64,000 bases of DNA from JBOFOR01 sp051659545 (GCF_051659545.1 NZ_JBOFOR010000273.1:1-64000), one strand, 5' to 3'; counted from the first letter of the stretch, positions 26,505 to 35,734 are shown. Translations and numbers: made by a program. Notes: generated from the letters alone by a model not told the origin.

Positions 26505-27143
26505 ATGGCTATAATTACAAAAATAGAATCTCAAAAGAAAAGCACTGACAGAGTTAATATTTATGTAAATGATGAATTTTTCATGGCAATATTTGCCGAG
26601 TTAGTCTATTCTTTTAATTTAAAAAAAGGTATGACAATAGATGAAGATTATCTTAAATCTATTCTTAAAGATGAGATGTATCTTAAAGCAAAAAATAAAG
26701 CTTTAAATATATTAGCAAAATCAGATCAATCTGAGAAAAAGATAAGGGAAAAACTTTCTTCAGACTTCGATGATGATGCTCTCGATAGAGTTATTGAATT
26801 TTTAAAAAATAATAAATTTATAGATGATGATTTATTAGCTCAAAAAATAGTGAATACTAACATTCATTTAAATAAATGTGGTAAAAATAGAATAAAACAA
26901 AATCTTTATAATAAAGGCATTGATAAATCTTCTATACATGAAGCTATTTCTGAAATAGATAGTAATGTTGAATTTGAAAATGCATTATATTTAGCTCAAA
27001 AAAGATATAATAGAATTAAAAATGAAGATAACAGAAAAATACATCAAAAAATTTCTCAGCATCTTGCTTACAAAGGTTTTGACTACGATACTATAAAGAG
27101 AGTATTAAGCAAAATTTTAAATAATAATGAGTATGATTTTTAA
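26505..27143 (+). CDS. recX: RecA regulator RecX
   Basis: RecX modulates RecA filaments. The 212-aa protein has the three-helix repeats of the family, including the signature KALNILAKSDQSEKKIREKL (about 67-86) and a later KFIDDDLLAQKIV. AAGGAGA precedes the ATG. recA is not in the window. Confidence 0.88.
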   Translation: MAIITKIESQKKSTDRVNIYVNDEFFMAIFAELVYSFNLKKGMTIDEDYLKSILKDEMYLKAKNKALNILAKSDQSEKKIREKLSSDFDDDALDRVIEFLKNNKFIDDDLLAQKIVNTNIHLNKCGKNRIKQNLYNKGIDKSSIHEAISEIDSNVEFENALYLAQKRYNRIKNEDNRKIHQKISQHLAYKGFDYDTIKRVLSKILNNNEYDF

Positions 27144-27158
27144 AAGTGGAGGATTTTT

Positions 27159-27242
27159 ATGAAACTAGCAATGGGTATACTAAGTTTTATACTTGGCATA
27201 TACAACGTAACTCAGCTATATAAACAAGATAGCCTTAGATAA
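27159..27242 (+). CDS. Possible 27-residue membrane peptide
   Basis: A short frame begins 15 bases after the recX stop, with GGAGG six bases before its ATG. The peptide starts MKLAMGILSF and is hydrophobic for about 15 residues, followed by a polar, positively ending tail (KQDSLR), like single-pass small proteins. It sits before a terminator, so it would be cotranslated with recX. Function is unknown, and expression is only suggested by the ribosome binding site. Confidence 0.45.
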   Translation: MKLAMGILSFILGIYNVTQLYKQDSLR

Positions 27243-27252
27243 ATTCTAATGA

Positions 27253-27296
27253 AAAAGACTAGAAATGAATTTGTATAAACTCATTTTTAGTCTTTT
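27253..27296. terminator. Bidirectional terminator recX / membrane protein
   Basis: AAAAGACTA with AAATGA pairs with TCATTT and TAGTCTTTT with one internal mismatch, around a 12-base loop. The stop codon of the minus-strand gene at 27287 lies within it. Confidence 0.75.
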
Positions 27297-27637
27297 ATTA
27301 GTTTTAATACTATAAAATCAGCGATTTCAGCTATTATAAGTATGTAAAATAATTTTCTATTATTAATAAATGTTAATCCATATAAAACTAAACCCGAAAT
27401 CATAGAAAAAATAATTAATTGTTTATCCTTTAAACTTTCACCTTCAAGAGCTATGTCTATAAACTCTTCTACATATCCAATTTTTAAAGATATTAATAAA
27501 ACAACTAATCTATCTACCACAATTAATAACCAAAATAATAGTTTATAGTTATTAAAAATAATAGTGTAAATAGGTATAGAAAGTATATCTTTCCACAGCA
27601 TTATCTTAAATGTTACTTCTTTAACTTTACTATCCAT
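27287..27637 (-). CDS. Small integral membrane protein, unknown
   Basis: The 116-aa protein has three to four hydrophobic segments (about 18-32, 34-52, 75-90, 95-112) and no charged catalytic motif. I do not recognise the family. It lies downstream of another small membrane protein on the same strand with a 72-base gap, so the two could be cotranscribed. GAAGGTA precedes its ATG. Confidence 0.6.
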   Translation of the reverse strand: MDSKVKEVTFKIMLWKDILSIPIYTIIFNNYKLLFWLLIVVDRLVVLLISLKIGYVEEFIDIALEGESLKDKQLIIFSMISGLVLYGLTFINNRKLFYILIIAEIADFIVLKLIKD

Positions 27638-27709
27638 TATATATTACCTTCTTACTTTATTTTTATTAGGTTGCTTTATTATTTTATACTTTTTTATAGA
27701 AAATTTCAA

Positions 27710-28039
27710 TTATGTTATTATACTTAAAAATAATGTTATATGGTATATGCACAGTGCAAAATATATAGTACTTGCTGTATAAACAAATATTTTTGTTATT
27801 ATTGATATGTTTTCTTTAAGTTTAATTGATAACAATAGAAATATTAAAGTAGGTAAAATAATTTTTACAAATATAAATACAAATGAATTACTTTTATAAA
27901 TCCAATTTAGCATTTTGTTTAATTCTATGTATACTCCTAAATTTAATCCAATATAGGTTGCTATTCCATCAAATAAATTTAAAAATATTAAAGGCATTAA
28001 TATGTAATTTTTTTCTCCTTTGATTACTTCACTCCTCAT
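27710..28039 (-). CDS. DUF5658-like small membrane protein
   Basis: The 109-aa protein has three membrane segments (about 13-32, 50-68, 78-107). The first includes the pattern NLFDGIATYIGLNLG, like the DUF5658 family (acidic residue in helix 1, then a conserved E-N-P/K region). No function is known for the family. GGAGTATTT precedes the ATG. The 230 bases upstream to rnz show no other gene. Confidence 0.6.
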   Translation of the reverse strand: MRSEVIKGEKNYILMPLIFLNLFDGIATYIGLNLGVYIELNKMLNWIYKSNSFVFIFVKIILPTLIFLLLSIKLKENISIITKIFVYTASTIYFALCIYHITLFLSIIT

Positions 28040-28270
28040 AAATACTCCTTTTTCTTTTTTTTTATTGTAATCTAAACACCGAAAGATTCACATAATGCAT
28101 AAGAGTTATTTTTAATGCTATACTTTCTCTGTTTTTGTATAATAAAAAAAATCTACTTTTTGAGTATTAACTATTTAGATATTAATTTATACTTAATGTT
28201 AGAATCATAATAAATATTTTTTTAAATACAAATACTATATTTATTACTAAAATGTATAAGGAGATAAGAT

Positions 28271-29188
28271 ATGATAGATTTAGTACTACTTGGCTGTGGT
28301 GGTAATATGCCTATGCCTAATAGATTTTTATCCTCTCTGTTCATAAACTACAGAGGAAGAAAAATACTTATCGATTGTGGAGAAGGTACTCAAGTTTCTA
28401 TGAGAATGAAGAATTGTGGCTTTAAAACTATAGATCTAATTTGCATAACTCATCTCCACGGAGATCATATTATAGGACTTATTGGTTTATTATCTACTAT
28501 TGGTAATAGTTCCCGTACTGAAGATTTGACTATAGTAGGACCACGTGGAATAATCGAAGTTATGAATGCAGTCAAAGTATTGGTTGAATATTTACCATAT
28601 AATATTAATGTTATCGAAAACCCTAAAGGTACATTTTCTTTGAACAACGAATTTTTAAAAGAACTAGAAATAACTACTTTAGATTTAGAACACTCTACAG
28701 AGTGTTTAGGGTACAATTTATACTTTAAAAGAAGTCCTAAGTTTAACGTTGAAAAAGCTATAAAAAACAAAGTTCCAAAAATATTATGGCAAAAACTACA
28801 AAGAGAAAAAAGTATTACACTTGATGGAATTGAATACTCTCCAAATATGGTTCTTGGTGATGATAGAAAGGGAATTAAAATTAGTTTTGTAACAGATACC
28901 AGACCTTTATTTTCTATCCCTGAGTTTATAAAAGATAGTGACTTCTTTGTTTGTGAAGCAATGTATGGAGATGATTTAGATATATCTAAAGCAGTAAAAA
29001 ACAAGCATATGACCTTTAGAGAAGCTGCAAATTTAGCTCGCTTAGGTAATGTCAAAAAACTTTTGCTAACTCATTTTAGTCCTTCTTTGGACAACCCTTA
29101 TAATTATTTAGAAAATGCTACTAGTGTTTTTCCAAATACAATTGTAGGAGAAGATAGATTAGATTTTAATTTAAGTTTCAAAGATTAG
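28271..29188 (+). CDS. rnz: Ribonuclease Z
   Basis: RNase Z matures tRNA 3' ends that lack an encoded CCA. The MBL metal motif THLHGDH (about 60-66) and the N-terminal GCGGNMPMP, the flexible-arm region and the later THFSP motif (His near 268) are present. The length of 305 aa is normal. AAGGAGA precedes the ATG. It is monocistronic with a perfect palindromic terminator. Confidence 0.96.
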   Translation: MIDLVLLGCGGNMPMPNRFLSSLFINYRGRKILIDCGEGTQVSMRMKNCGFKTIDLICITHLHGDHIIGLIGLLSTIGNSSRTEDLTIVGPRGIIEVMNAVKVLVEYLPYNINVIENPKGTFSLNNEFLKELEITTLDLEHSTECLGYNLYFKRSPKFNVEKAIKNKVPKILWQKLQREKSITLDGIEYSPNMVLGDDRKGIKISFVTDTRPLFSIPEFIKDSDFFVCEAMYGDDLDISKAVKNKHMTFREAANLARLGNVKKLLLTHFSPSLDNPYNYLENATSVFPNTIVGEDRLDFNLSFKD

Positions 29189-29226
29189 AAAAAATGAGTT
29201 ATCCTAATTAGGATAACTCATTTTTT
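29189..29226. terminator. Perfect 38-base palindromic terminator
   Basis: AAAAAATGAGTTATCC and its exact complement are joined through TAATTA. It serves both convergent genes, rnz and the CoA-disulfide reductase. Confidence 0.9.
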
Positions 29227-30560
29227 TATTTACATACATTTCCTGCTACATTTAATACGTCCCAAGTTCTAGCAAATGGTGGCGCATAACATAAATCTAA
29301 CATTCCAAGTTGTGAAGTTGTCATTTTTCCAAATATAGCAGCTGCTATTACATTTGTTCTTTGAACCGAGTCCTTGTAACCTGCTACTTGACCTCCTAAG
29401 ATTACCTTAGTTTTTGCATCATACACAAGTTTTACATATATTTTATCTCTACCTGGATAGTAATTTGTCTGATTAAAATCAGATATAAACTTAACTTTAA
29501 AATCTAAACCTAATTTTTCAGCTTGTTTTTCTGTAAGGCCTGTTGCAGCAGCTTCCATATCCATAACCTTTATACAACTTGAACCTAAAGATCCTTGGAA
29601 AGAATTACTACCTCCTGCTAAGTTTTCTCCTACTATTCTTCCTAATTTATTAGCTCCAGTAGCTAATGGTACGTATGTATCTTGACCACTAACTATATTT
29701 TTTATAGTAGCACAGTCCCCTGCTGCATAAATATCTTCCATTGAAGTTTTACCAAATTTATCTACTATTATAGCCCCATTTGGTAACATTTCTATTGCTG
29801 TATCTTTTAAGAATGTTGTATTAGGTCTAACCCCTGTTGCTATTATAACCATATCAGCTTCTACTTCACCTTTATTAGTTACAACTTTTTTAACTTTTGT
29901 TTCTCCAACTAATTCTAGAACCACTTCTTCTAATCTTAAGTCAACTTCATGTTTTCTTATTTCTTCTTCTAATACACTTGTTATTTCTTTATCAAACACT
30001 TGATTTAATATTCTACCTTCTAATTGGAATATAGTTACTTCTTTGTTTAATTGTTTAGCTGCTTCTACAACTTCTAATCCTATAAACCCAGCCCCTATAA
30101 CAACTACTTTTTTATTTTCATCTCTATTTATTAATTCTTTTACTTTTATTCCATCTTCCATACTCTTTAATGTTGAAACGTTTGCTAGATTTACATTTTT
30201 TATAGGAGGTATTATACTACTTGCTCCTGTTGCTACCATTAACTTGTCATAAGAATCTTCAAAAACTTCATTAGTTTGTAAGTTCTTAACTGTAAGTTTT
30301 TTATTATCTGTATCAATTTTTACTACTTCACTAAATATATTTAAATCTATTCCCGTTTCCCTAAATTTTTCTGGACTTCTAGCTATCATGCTATTTGGTT
30401 CATCAAAAAATCCTCCTACAAAATACGGAAGACCGCAAGCTCCAAATGACACAACATCAGTTTTTTCATAAACTACAACCTCATACTCTGGCTGCATTCT
30501 TTTTAATTTAGCCGCAGCACTCATCCCCGCTGCAACACCACCTATTATGACTACTCTCAT
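29226..30560 (-). CDS. CoA-disulfide reductase / NADH oxidase-like flavoprotein
   Basis: This single-cysteine pyridine-nucleotide disulfide oxidoreductase has FAD motif GGVAAGMSAA (about 8-17), the active-site loop FGACGLPYFVG with one Cys (about 43), a NAD motif GAGFIGLEV, and a C-terminal dimerisation domain. Members reduce CoA disulfide or polysulfide, or oxidise NADH. The frame begins at 30587, but AAGGAGGAG lies just before the ATG at 30560, which is chosen (444 aa). Its role is likely oxidative stress or sulfur redox; the exact substrate is open. Confidence 0.88.
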   Translation of the reverse strand: MRVVIIGGVAAGMSAAAKLKRMQPEYEVVVYEKTDVVSFGACGLPYFVGGFFDEPNSMIARSPEKFRETGIDLNIFSEVVKIDTDNKKLTVKNLQTNEVFEDSYDKLMVATGASSIIPPIKNVNLANVSTLKSMEDGIKVKELINRDENKKVVVIGAGFIGLEVVEAAKQLNKEVTIFQLEGRILNQVFDKEITSVLEEEIRKHEVDLRLEEVVLELVGETKVKKVVTNKGEVEADMVIIATGVRPNTTFLKDTAIEMLPNGAIIVDKFGKTSMEDIYAAGDCATIKNIVSGQDTYVPLATGANKLGRIVGENLAGGSNSFQGSLGSSCIKVMDMEAAATGLTEKQAEKLGLDFKVKFISDFNQTNYYPGRDKIYVKLVYDAKTKVILGGQVAGYKDSVQRTNVIAAAIFGKMTTSQLGMLDLCYAPPFARTWDVLNVAGNVCK

Positions 30561-30641
30561 GATTATTTCTCCTCCTTGAATAAGCATTATTACATTAAAA
30601 CAGCATCTAATTTAACTTAGATGCTATTTTTGTATACATTA

Positions 30642-31010
30642 TTATCTATATGATTTTTTAGTACCGTTTCCTTTTTTAGTAACCTTATCATCCTTAACTT
30701 TAGCTTTCGCTTGTTGATGTCCTGGGAATACTATTTTAGGATCGTCCATATTTTTCTTATATATAGTAATTTTAGATCCTATAGCTTGAACAAATTCTGC
30801 TCTTAAAGCTTCACATATTGCATTAGCAGTTTCTTTAGTATCTAAACCTGCATTATCAAGTATTGTAACTTTAACTATTTCTCTAGTTCTTAGCATTCCG
30901 TCTAATTGTTCTAAAAAACTTTCTGTTACACCATCTTTACCTATTTGAGTTATAGGATTTAGTGTATTAGCTATTGATCTTAAGTATGCTCTTTGCTTAC
31001 CTTTTAACAT
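30642..31010 (-). CDS. yhbY: CRM-domain ribosome assembly protein YhbY
   Basis: The product is a single CRM domain (GKQRAYLRSIA ... ITQIGKDGVTESFLEQLD) that binds pre-50S rRNA, followed by a basic tail. The ATG at 31010 follows AGAGGTGG and gives 122 aa; the frame extends upstream without a better site. It follows obg by 19 bases, and both act in 50S assembly. Confidence 0.92.
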   Translation of the reverse strand: MLKGKQRAYLRSIANTLNPITQIGKDGVTESFLEQLDGMLRTREIVKVTILDNAGLDTKETANAICEALRAEFVQAIGSKITIYKKNMDDPKIVFPGHQQAKAKVKDDKVTKKGNGTKKSYR

Positions 31011-31029
31011 ATATCCACCTCTATTTATT

Positions 31030-32310
31030 CTAATTGTAGAATTCAAATTCTAACTCGTAAATTCTAACTGTATCTCCATCTTCAATTCCCATTTCTCTAA
31101 GTCTGTCAAATACACCTTGACCTTCCATAGCTTTTTGGAAATATTGAAGAGATTCCATATCATCAAAGTTAACAGAGTACATAATTCTTCTAAGTGTTTT
31201 ACCCGTAACAACATATACTCCATCTTCATCTACTTCTATATTTAAGCTTTCTTGTTCTTGTATATCTAATTCTGGCTTATACATTTCTTCTTCTGTAACT
31301 AACTCTACATCTTCTACTTCGTTTAGTCGTTGAGCTACATAAGCTATTACATCATCTATACCTTGGCGAGTAGCAGCAGACATTTTGAATACTTTGTATC
31401 CTCTACCTTCTAATTCCGTTTTAAATTCTTCAAATACACTTTCATCTTCTAATATATCCATCTTATTAGCAACAACTACTTGTGGTCTTGAAGATAATCT
31501 TTCGTTGTAATATTTTAATTCATGATTTATCTTATCAAAATCTTCTAATGGATCTCTACCTTCTAGTCCTGATATATCAACTATATGTATCAATACCTTA
31601 GTTCTTTCAACGTGTCTTAAAAAATCATGACCTAAACCAACACCTTCTGCTGCACCTTCTATAATACCTGGTATATCAGCAAGTACAAAACTTTCTCCAA
31701 ATTTTGTTTGAACAACACCTAAATTAGGAGTCAATGTTGTGAAGTGGTAGTTAGCTATTTTGGGCTTAGCCTTAGTTACAACTGATAAAAATGTTGACTT
31801 ACCTACGTTAGGGAATCCTAAAAGTCCTACATCTGCTATCATCTTAAGTTCTAAAACTATCCATCTTTCTTGTCCATCTGTTCCTGATTTAGCGAAAGCT
31901 GGAGCTTGCCTTACTGCATTAGCGAAGTGTTGATTTCCTTTTCCACCTCTACCACCTCTTGCAATTACAGCTCTATCTCCTTCTTCTTTTAAATCTGCTA
32001 AGATTAAGCCTGTTGCTTCATCTCTTATTATTGTTCCTGCAGGTACTTTAAGAGTTAAATCATCTCCATTTTTACCTGATCTTCTTCCTTGACTTCCATC
32101 TCCACCGGGCTGAGCATTGTACTTTCTTTGGTATTTAAAATCCATTAACGTCCTTAGACCTAAATCAACCTCAAAGATTACACTTGCTCCACTTCCACCG
32201 TCTCCACCGTCTGGACCACCAGCTGGAACATACTTTTCTTTTCTAAAACCTACCGCACCGTTTCCACCGTTCCCGGCTTTAACAAAAATTCTTGCTTTAT
32301 CTATAAACAA
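31030..32310 (-). CDS. obg: GTPase Obg (CgtA)
   Basis: Obg is a GTPase of late 50S assembly and stress signalling. The glycine-rich Obg fold (KAGNGGNG, PAGGPDGGDGG, GGRGGKGN), G1 GFPNVGKS, G3 DIPG and G4 NKMD, and the C-terminal OCT domain are all present. The frame reaches 32364, but the family start FIDKARIFVKAG and an AGGTGAT site six bases upstream point to the TTG at 32308-32310 as start (426 aa, the usual length). Confidence 0.95.
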   Translation of the reverse strand: MFIDKARIFVKAGNGGNGAVGFRKEKYVPAGGPDGGDGGSGASVIFEVDLGLRTLMDFKYQRKYNAQPGGDGSQGRRSGKNGDDLTLKVPAGTIIRDEATGLILADLKEEGDRAVIARGGRGGKGNQHFANAVRQAPAFAKSGTDGQERWIVLELKMIADVGLLGFPNVGKSTFLSVVTKAKPKIANYHFTTLTPNLGVVQTKFGESFVLADIPGIIEGAAEGVGLGHDFLRHVERTKVLIHIVDISGLEGRDPLEDFDKINHELKYYNERLSSRPQVVVANKMDILEDESVFEEFKTELEGRGYKVFKMSAATRQGIDDVIAYVAQRLNEVEDVELVTEEEMYKPELDIQEQESLNIEVDEDGVYVVTGKTLRRIMYSVNFDDMESLQYFQKAMEGQGVFDRLREMGIEDGDTVRIYELEFEFYN

Positions 32311-32394
32311 ATTAATCACCTGCTTGCTTAAACTTTTTTTATTTATGTTATCCAAAATAGACATATATAATTCTTATAAATATCCATTTACAAG

Positions 32395-32422
32395 AAAAAG
32401 GAGTGCATTAACACTCCTTTTT
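32395..32422 (-). terminator. Terminator downstream of rpmA
   Basis: Eleven-base perfect arms AAAAAGGAGTG and CACTCCTTTTT have a six-base loop. It lies between rpmA and obg and may be partly read through. Confidence 0.85.
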
Positions 32423-32429
32423 GTATATA

Positions 32430-32720
32430 TTACTCAGCTATTGATACTGGGTATACACTTACTTTCTTTCTCTTCTTGTCTTTTCTTTCGAATTTAACAG
32501 CACCGTCAACTAATGCAAATAAAGTATCATCTCCACCTTTACCAACGTTAGTTCCTGGATGTATCTTAGTACCTCTTTGTCTTACTATTATAGTACCAGC
32601 AGTTATAACTTGTCCGTCAAATCTCTTAACACCTAATCTTTTAGCTGCAGAATCTCTACCATTCTTAGAAGATCCTACCCCTTTTTTAGATGCAAGTAAC
32701 TGTAAGTTCATGTTTAACAT
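32430..32720 (-). CDS. rpmA: 50S ribosomal protein L27 with cleavable N-terminus
   Basis: L27 lies near the peptidyl-transferase centre. The 96-aa product starts MLNMNLQLLA followed by SKKG, the Firmicute pre-sequence removed by the protease Prp before the Ser. Prp is encoded next upstream. GGGGGTGA precedes the first ATG. The order rplU-prp-rpmA is the standard Firmicute arrangement. Confidence 0.97.
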   Translation of the reverse strand: MLNMNLQLLASKKGVGSSKNGRDSAAKRLGVKRFDGQVITAGTIIVRQRGTKIHPGTNVGKGGDDTLFALVDGAVKFERKDKKRKKVSVYPVSIAE

Positions 32721-32733
32721 ATAGAGTCACCCC

Positions 32734-33048
32734 CTACTTTTTTAAGATTTTTATATTTTTGGGATATTCCCGTTTTATTTCTTCAATAGATAATTGAAAA
32801 TGATTTAATAGTAGTTGAGAATCTTTCAAGTATTTATCTTTAACGATACACTCTATATGACCTTCTTGTCCTATTACACTTTCAAATTCAACTTTCACTA
32901 ATTTGTCTAAAGAATTTATGACTGCAATGGCATTAGATGTAACTGCAGAGCATACTATATCATATCCTATTTCAGCAAAATCGGCATGACCCTTTAAGCA
33001 AAATCCTTTTAGTGAAAACTCCTCGTAATAATATTTAACTTTTATCAT
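32734..33048 (-). CDS. prp: Ribosomal-processing cysteine protease Prp
   Basis: Prp removes the N-terminal extension of L27. The 104-aa protein has the catalytic His in KGHADFAE (about 20) and the catalytic Cys in DIVCSAVT (about 33), the YsxB signature. It lies between rplU and rpmA, its substrate gene. Confidence 0.95.
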   Translation of the reverse strand: MIKVKYYYEEFSLKGFCLKGHADFAEIGYDIVCSAVTSNAIAVINSLDKLVKVEFESVIGQEGHIECIVKDKYLKDSQLLLNHFQLSIEEIKREYPKNIKILKK

Positions 33049-33062
33049 TACTTAACCAACAA

Positions 33063-33374
33063 TTAAGCGTTTATCTTTTCGATAACTATCTTAGTGTATG
33101 GTTGACGATGTCCTTGCTTTCTTCTATAATCTTTCTTAGCCTTATACTTGAAAACTATTATCTTCTTAGCTTTACCTTGTTCAACAACTTTCGCTTGAAC
33201 AGAAGCACCTTCAACTACTGGAGTTCCAACTACTAACTCTCCGCCTTTAGTACAAGCTAATACTTCGTTTAAAGTGATAACATCACCTGCGTTAGCTTCT
33301 AACTTTTCAACGAATAATACATCACCTTCTGCAACTTTATATTGCTTTCCACCTGTTTTAACTATAGCGTACAT
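33063..33374 (-). CDS. rplU: 50S ribosomal protein L21
   Basis: The 103-aa protein is complete, with MYAIVKTGGKQYKV at the start and the C-terminal KKDYRRKQGHRQPYT signature. GAGGAGG precedes the ATG. Transcription starts from a consensus promoter beside the rng stop codon, through a conserved leader. Confidence 0.97.
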   Translation of the reverse strand: MYAIVKTGGKQYKVAEGDVLFVEKLEANAGDVITLNEVLACTKGGELVVGTPVVEGASVQAKVVEQGKAKKIIVFKYKAKKDYRRKQGHRQPYTKIVIEKINA

Positions 33375-33460
33375 AAATACACCTCCTCGGTCTTAGACTC
33401 GCCATTTAGGTACTTCATTATAAGAAGTTTACAACCTGTTCTGTGCGGCATTACAGTTAC
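33375..33460 (-). promoter_or_regulatory. L21-type leader of rplU-prp-rpmA
   Basis: The leader contains segments typical of the Firmicute L21 leader: GCCGCACAGAACAGGTTG near its 5' end, and GGCGAGTCTAAGACCGA before the GAGGAGG site. It is thought to control the operon in response to L21. I recognise it by conserved blocks and did not fold it fully. Confidence 0.65.
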
Positions 33461-33462
33461 TA

Positions 33463-33491
33463 ATATTACTACTTTATTGATTATTTGTCAA
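33463..33491 (-). promoter_or_regulatory. Sigma-A promoter of rplU operon
   Basis: TTGACA (33486-33491) and TAATAT (33463-33468) on the minus strand are 17 bases apart. The -35 abuts the rng stop codon at 33492. Confidence 0.85.
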
Positions 33492-34895
33492 CTAACTATT
33501 ATAAATTATATTTATTTTTTCGTAATTTATGTTATTAACTGCCTCTAGTTCTATAATTACATCATATTTTTTGCTTATTCTTTTTATTGTTTCAGTAAAG
33601 TTTTTTTGAATTACATCATATAATTCATTATGTAATTCTATCTTTATATTATTATAAGATGTATGCTCTTTTATTCTTATGATTTCTTTTTCTATATTAT
33701 CTATTAAATAATTTGCTGATTTTATATAGCCCTTACCTTCACATTCTAAGCATTCTTTTAAATAGTATTTATATATGGAATCTTTTTCTCTTCTTCTAGC
33801 TATTTCTACTAATCCTAATTTAGTTATACCTAAAACTTCAGATTTTCTTTTATCCTTTGAAAGTTCTAATTCTAAAGTTTTTATAAGAGTTTGTTTATGC
33901 TTATTTTTACTCATATCTATAAAATCTACTATAATTATTCCAGCTAAGTCTCTAATTCTTAGTTGTCTAGCAATTTCTTTTGCAGCTTCTAAATTTGTTT
34001 TGTATACTGTTTCGTCTAGTTTTAAGCTTCCTGTAAACTTTCCTGTATTAACATCTATAACTGTAAGTGCTTCTGTTTTTTCTATAATTAAATATCCACC
34101 ACTTTTTAGCCATACTTTTTTATTTAATACTTTTTCTATTTGGCTATTTACTTTATACAAGTCAAATAGATCCTTATTTTCTTCTAGTGTTAATTTTTGT
34201 ATATAATCTTTTTTTATAGATTTTAATATTAACTTTAGATCTTCATATTTTTCTTTGTCATTTATTATTACTTTTTCTATGTCATTATTGATATTATCTT
34301 TAACATATTTAGTGGCAAAATCTAAACTTTTATATAAAAGTTTAGGACCAATGCCTAACTTGTATTCTTTTGAAATTTCTTCAAAACGATTTTTTAAATC
34401 TTCTATATCTTTTTCTAATTCCTCTTTGCTACATCCTTGTGCTTCTGTTCTTATAATTAGACCCATCTTTTCTGTATTTATAGTGTTTACAATTTTTTTA
34501 AGCCTAAACCTTTCTTTTTCTTCTAATATTTTATTAGACATAGTTACCCTAGTGTTGGATGGTATATATACTAAATATCTACCTGCTAAACTTACTTCAA
34601 GATTTAATTTAGCGCCTTTAGTACCTATTTCTTCTTTATTTATTTGTACTAAAACTTCTTGCCCTGCTTTTATATTATCATCTTTTTTCAATTGTAAATA
34701 AGCTAACTTTTCATAACCTATATCTACAAAGCAAGCTTCTATACCTGGTAATACTTTTTTTACTATACCTCTATATATGTTAGAAATAGTTTTATCTTTT
34801 TTATTATCTTCTATAAATATATCGACTAATTTTCCATCTTCCAAAACAGCTGTTTTTTGCGATGCAACAAGAGATTCTATTACAATACTTTTCAT
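33492..34895 (-). CDS. rng: Ribonuclease G/E family protein
   Basis: This endoribonuclease (467 aa) has the N-terminal S1 domain (about 38-120, motif YRGIVKKVLPGIEACFVDIG), an RNase H-like core, and catalytic aspartates in VIDVNTG and IIVDFIDM. A CLEC metal-link motif (KECLECEGKGY) lies near the C-terminus. It is the short form without the RNase E scaffold tail. AAGGAG precedes the ATG. In many Firmicutes this gene sits just ahead of rplU. Confidence 0.93.
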   Translation of the reverse strand: MKSIVIESLVASQKTAVLEDGKLVDIFIEDNKKDKTISNIYRGIVKKVLPGIEACFVDIGYEKLAYLQLKKDDNIKAGQEVLVQINKEEIGTKGAKLNLEVSLAGRYLVYIPSNTRVTMSNKILEEKERFRLKKIVNTINTEKMGLIIRTEAQGCSKEELEKDIEDLKNRFEEISKEYKLGIGPKLLYKSLDFATKYVKDNINNDIEKVIINDKEKYEDLKLILKSIKKDYIQKLTLEENKDLFDLYKVNSQIEKVLNKKVWLKSGGYLIIEKTEALTVIDVNTGKFTGSLKLDETVYKTNLEAAKEIARQLRIRDLAGIIIVDFIDMSKNKHKQTLIKTLELELSKDKRKSEVLGITKLGLVEIARRREKDSIYKYYLKECLECEGKGYIKSANYLIDNIEKEIIRIKEHTSYNNIKIELHNELYDVIQKNFTETIKRISKKYDVIIELEAVNNINYEKINIIYNS

Positions 34896-34942
34896 AATTA
34901 TTCTCCTTAAAAATTCACTTATCTAGATTTTGTAAGTATGTT

Positions 34943-35004
34943 GACGTTGCTTAAATATAGCGACTTATCCACATTTTTTGAGATAATATAATTCCCTTAA
35001 TCGT
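34943..35004. repeat. Dispersed intergenic repeat, copy 2, with DnaA-like box
   Basis: This is the second copy of the element at 21813-21872. Its DnaA-box-like sequence is the canonical TTATCCACA (34965-34973). The small dyad reads GTTGC-N9-GCGAC, a change that keeps pairing as a U-G wobble in a plus-strand RNA. It lies between the terminator of the preceding gene and rng. Confidence 0.75.
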
Positions 35005-35032
35005 AAAAAAGGTGGTTTTATCCACCTTTTTT
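35005..35032 (-). terminator. Terminator of the radical-SAM pair
   Basis: AAAAAAGGTGG and CCACCTTTTTT form an 11-base stem with a six-base loop just after the stop at 35034. Confidence 0.85.
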
Positions 35033-35033
35033 A

Positions 35034-35732
35034 TTACATTGGAGATACTAATTCTCCATCTTGAACTACATATAAGTCTCTTCTTAATATATCTACATCT
35101 AGAGGATCTATTTCTAATTCAAGCATCTCTAATATTCTAGGAATAAACACGTTAGTATTTAAGTTTGCTTTAGAACCAATTGCTATTGTAGCTTCTAAAG
35201 TTATACAGTCATCTTGTAAATCTAATATGTCAAAATTCTTTATCATTGGTCTTATATTAGATTCTACTATTTTTCCTTTTTTATTTTTCTTAGTTATCAT
35301 TATTTCTTCTTTGCTCATAAAGTCTAACAAGTTACTTTTTACAAATTCTTTGCTTAAACTTTTTTTGAGTTCAATATTAAATATATACTCTCCATACTCT
35401 ATATTTGATGCTAGTGATGGAGTTTGCCTATCTATATCTATAGCTTTTAAGAATTTTATACCTTTTGGTAATTGTTCATTCATTCTAGTTAAGTATTCTT
35501 CAACACTTAACTCTTCTTCGATTTCAACGTCTACGTATTCTCCTTGGCTCTCAGTTCCTAAAGCTAAAGCATTACCATAACTTATCTTAGGGTGAGGATT
35601 ATACCCTTGAGAGTGCACTAATTCTATATCAGCTCTTCTAAACGCTCTTTGTAATAACTGTTGTAAATCAAGGTGCGATATGTATATCATATCCCCTTCT
35701 TTATTGTATTTAGTTCTTATTATCTTACTCAT
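35034..35732 (-). CDS. TIGR03936/DUF2344 protein, partner of the radical-SAM gene
   Basis: The 232-aa protein has the family start, with IRTKYNKEGDMIYISHLDL and the later GYNPHPKISYG motif. It is fused to or paired with a TIGR03960 radical-SAM protein in many Firmicutes; the pair is linked by genomic context to tRNA or rRNA modification, but its reaction is unknown. The ATG at 35732 is two bases past the upstream stop codon, with GGGAG 11 bases before it. A GTG three codons earlier is the alternative. Confidence 0.85.
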   Translation of the reverse strand: MSKIIRTKYNKEGDMIYISHLDLQQLLQRAFRRADIELVHSQGYNPHPKISYGNALALGTESQGEYVDVEIEEELSVEEYLTRMNEQLPKGIKFLKAIDIDRQTPSLASNIEYGEYIFNIELKKSLSKEFVKSNLLDFMSKEEIMITKKNKKGKIVESNIRPMIKNFDILDLQDDCITLEATIAIGSKANLNTNVFIPRILEMLELEIDPLDVDILRRDLYVVQDGELVSPM

Positions 35733-35734
35733 AA

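Noticed and set aside
28465..29055. 196-residue minus-strand frame opposite rnz
   Set aside because: rnz has complete family motifs, and the opposite frame has no ribosome binding site or recognisable fold.
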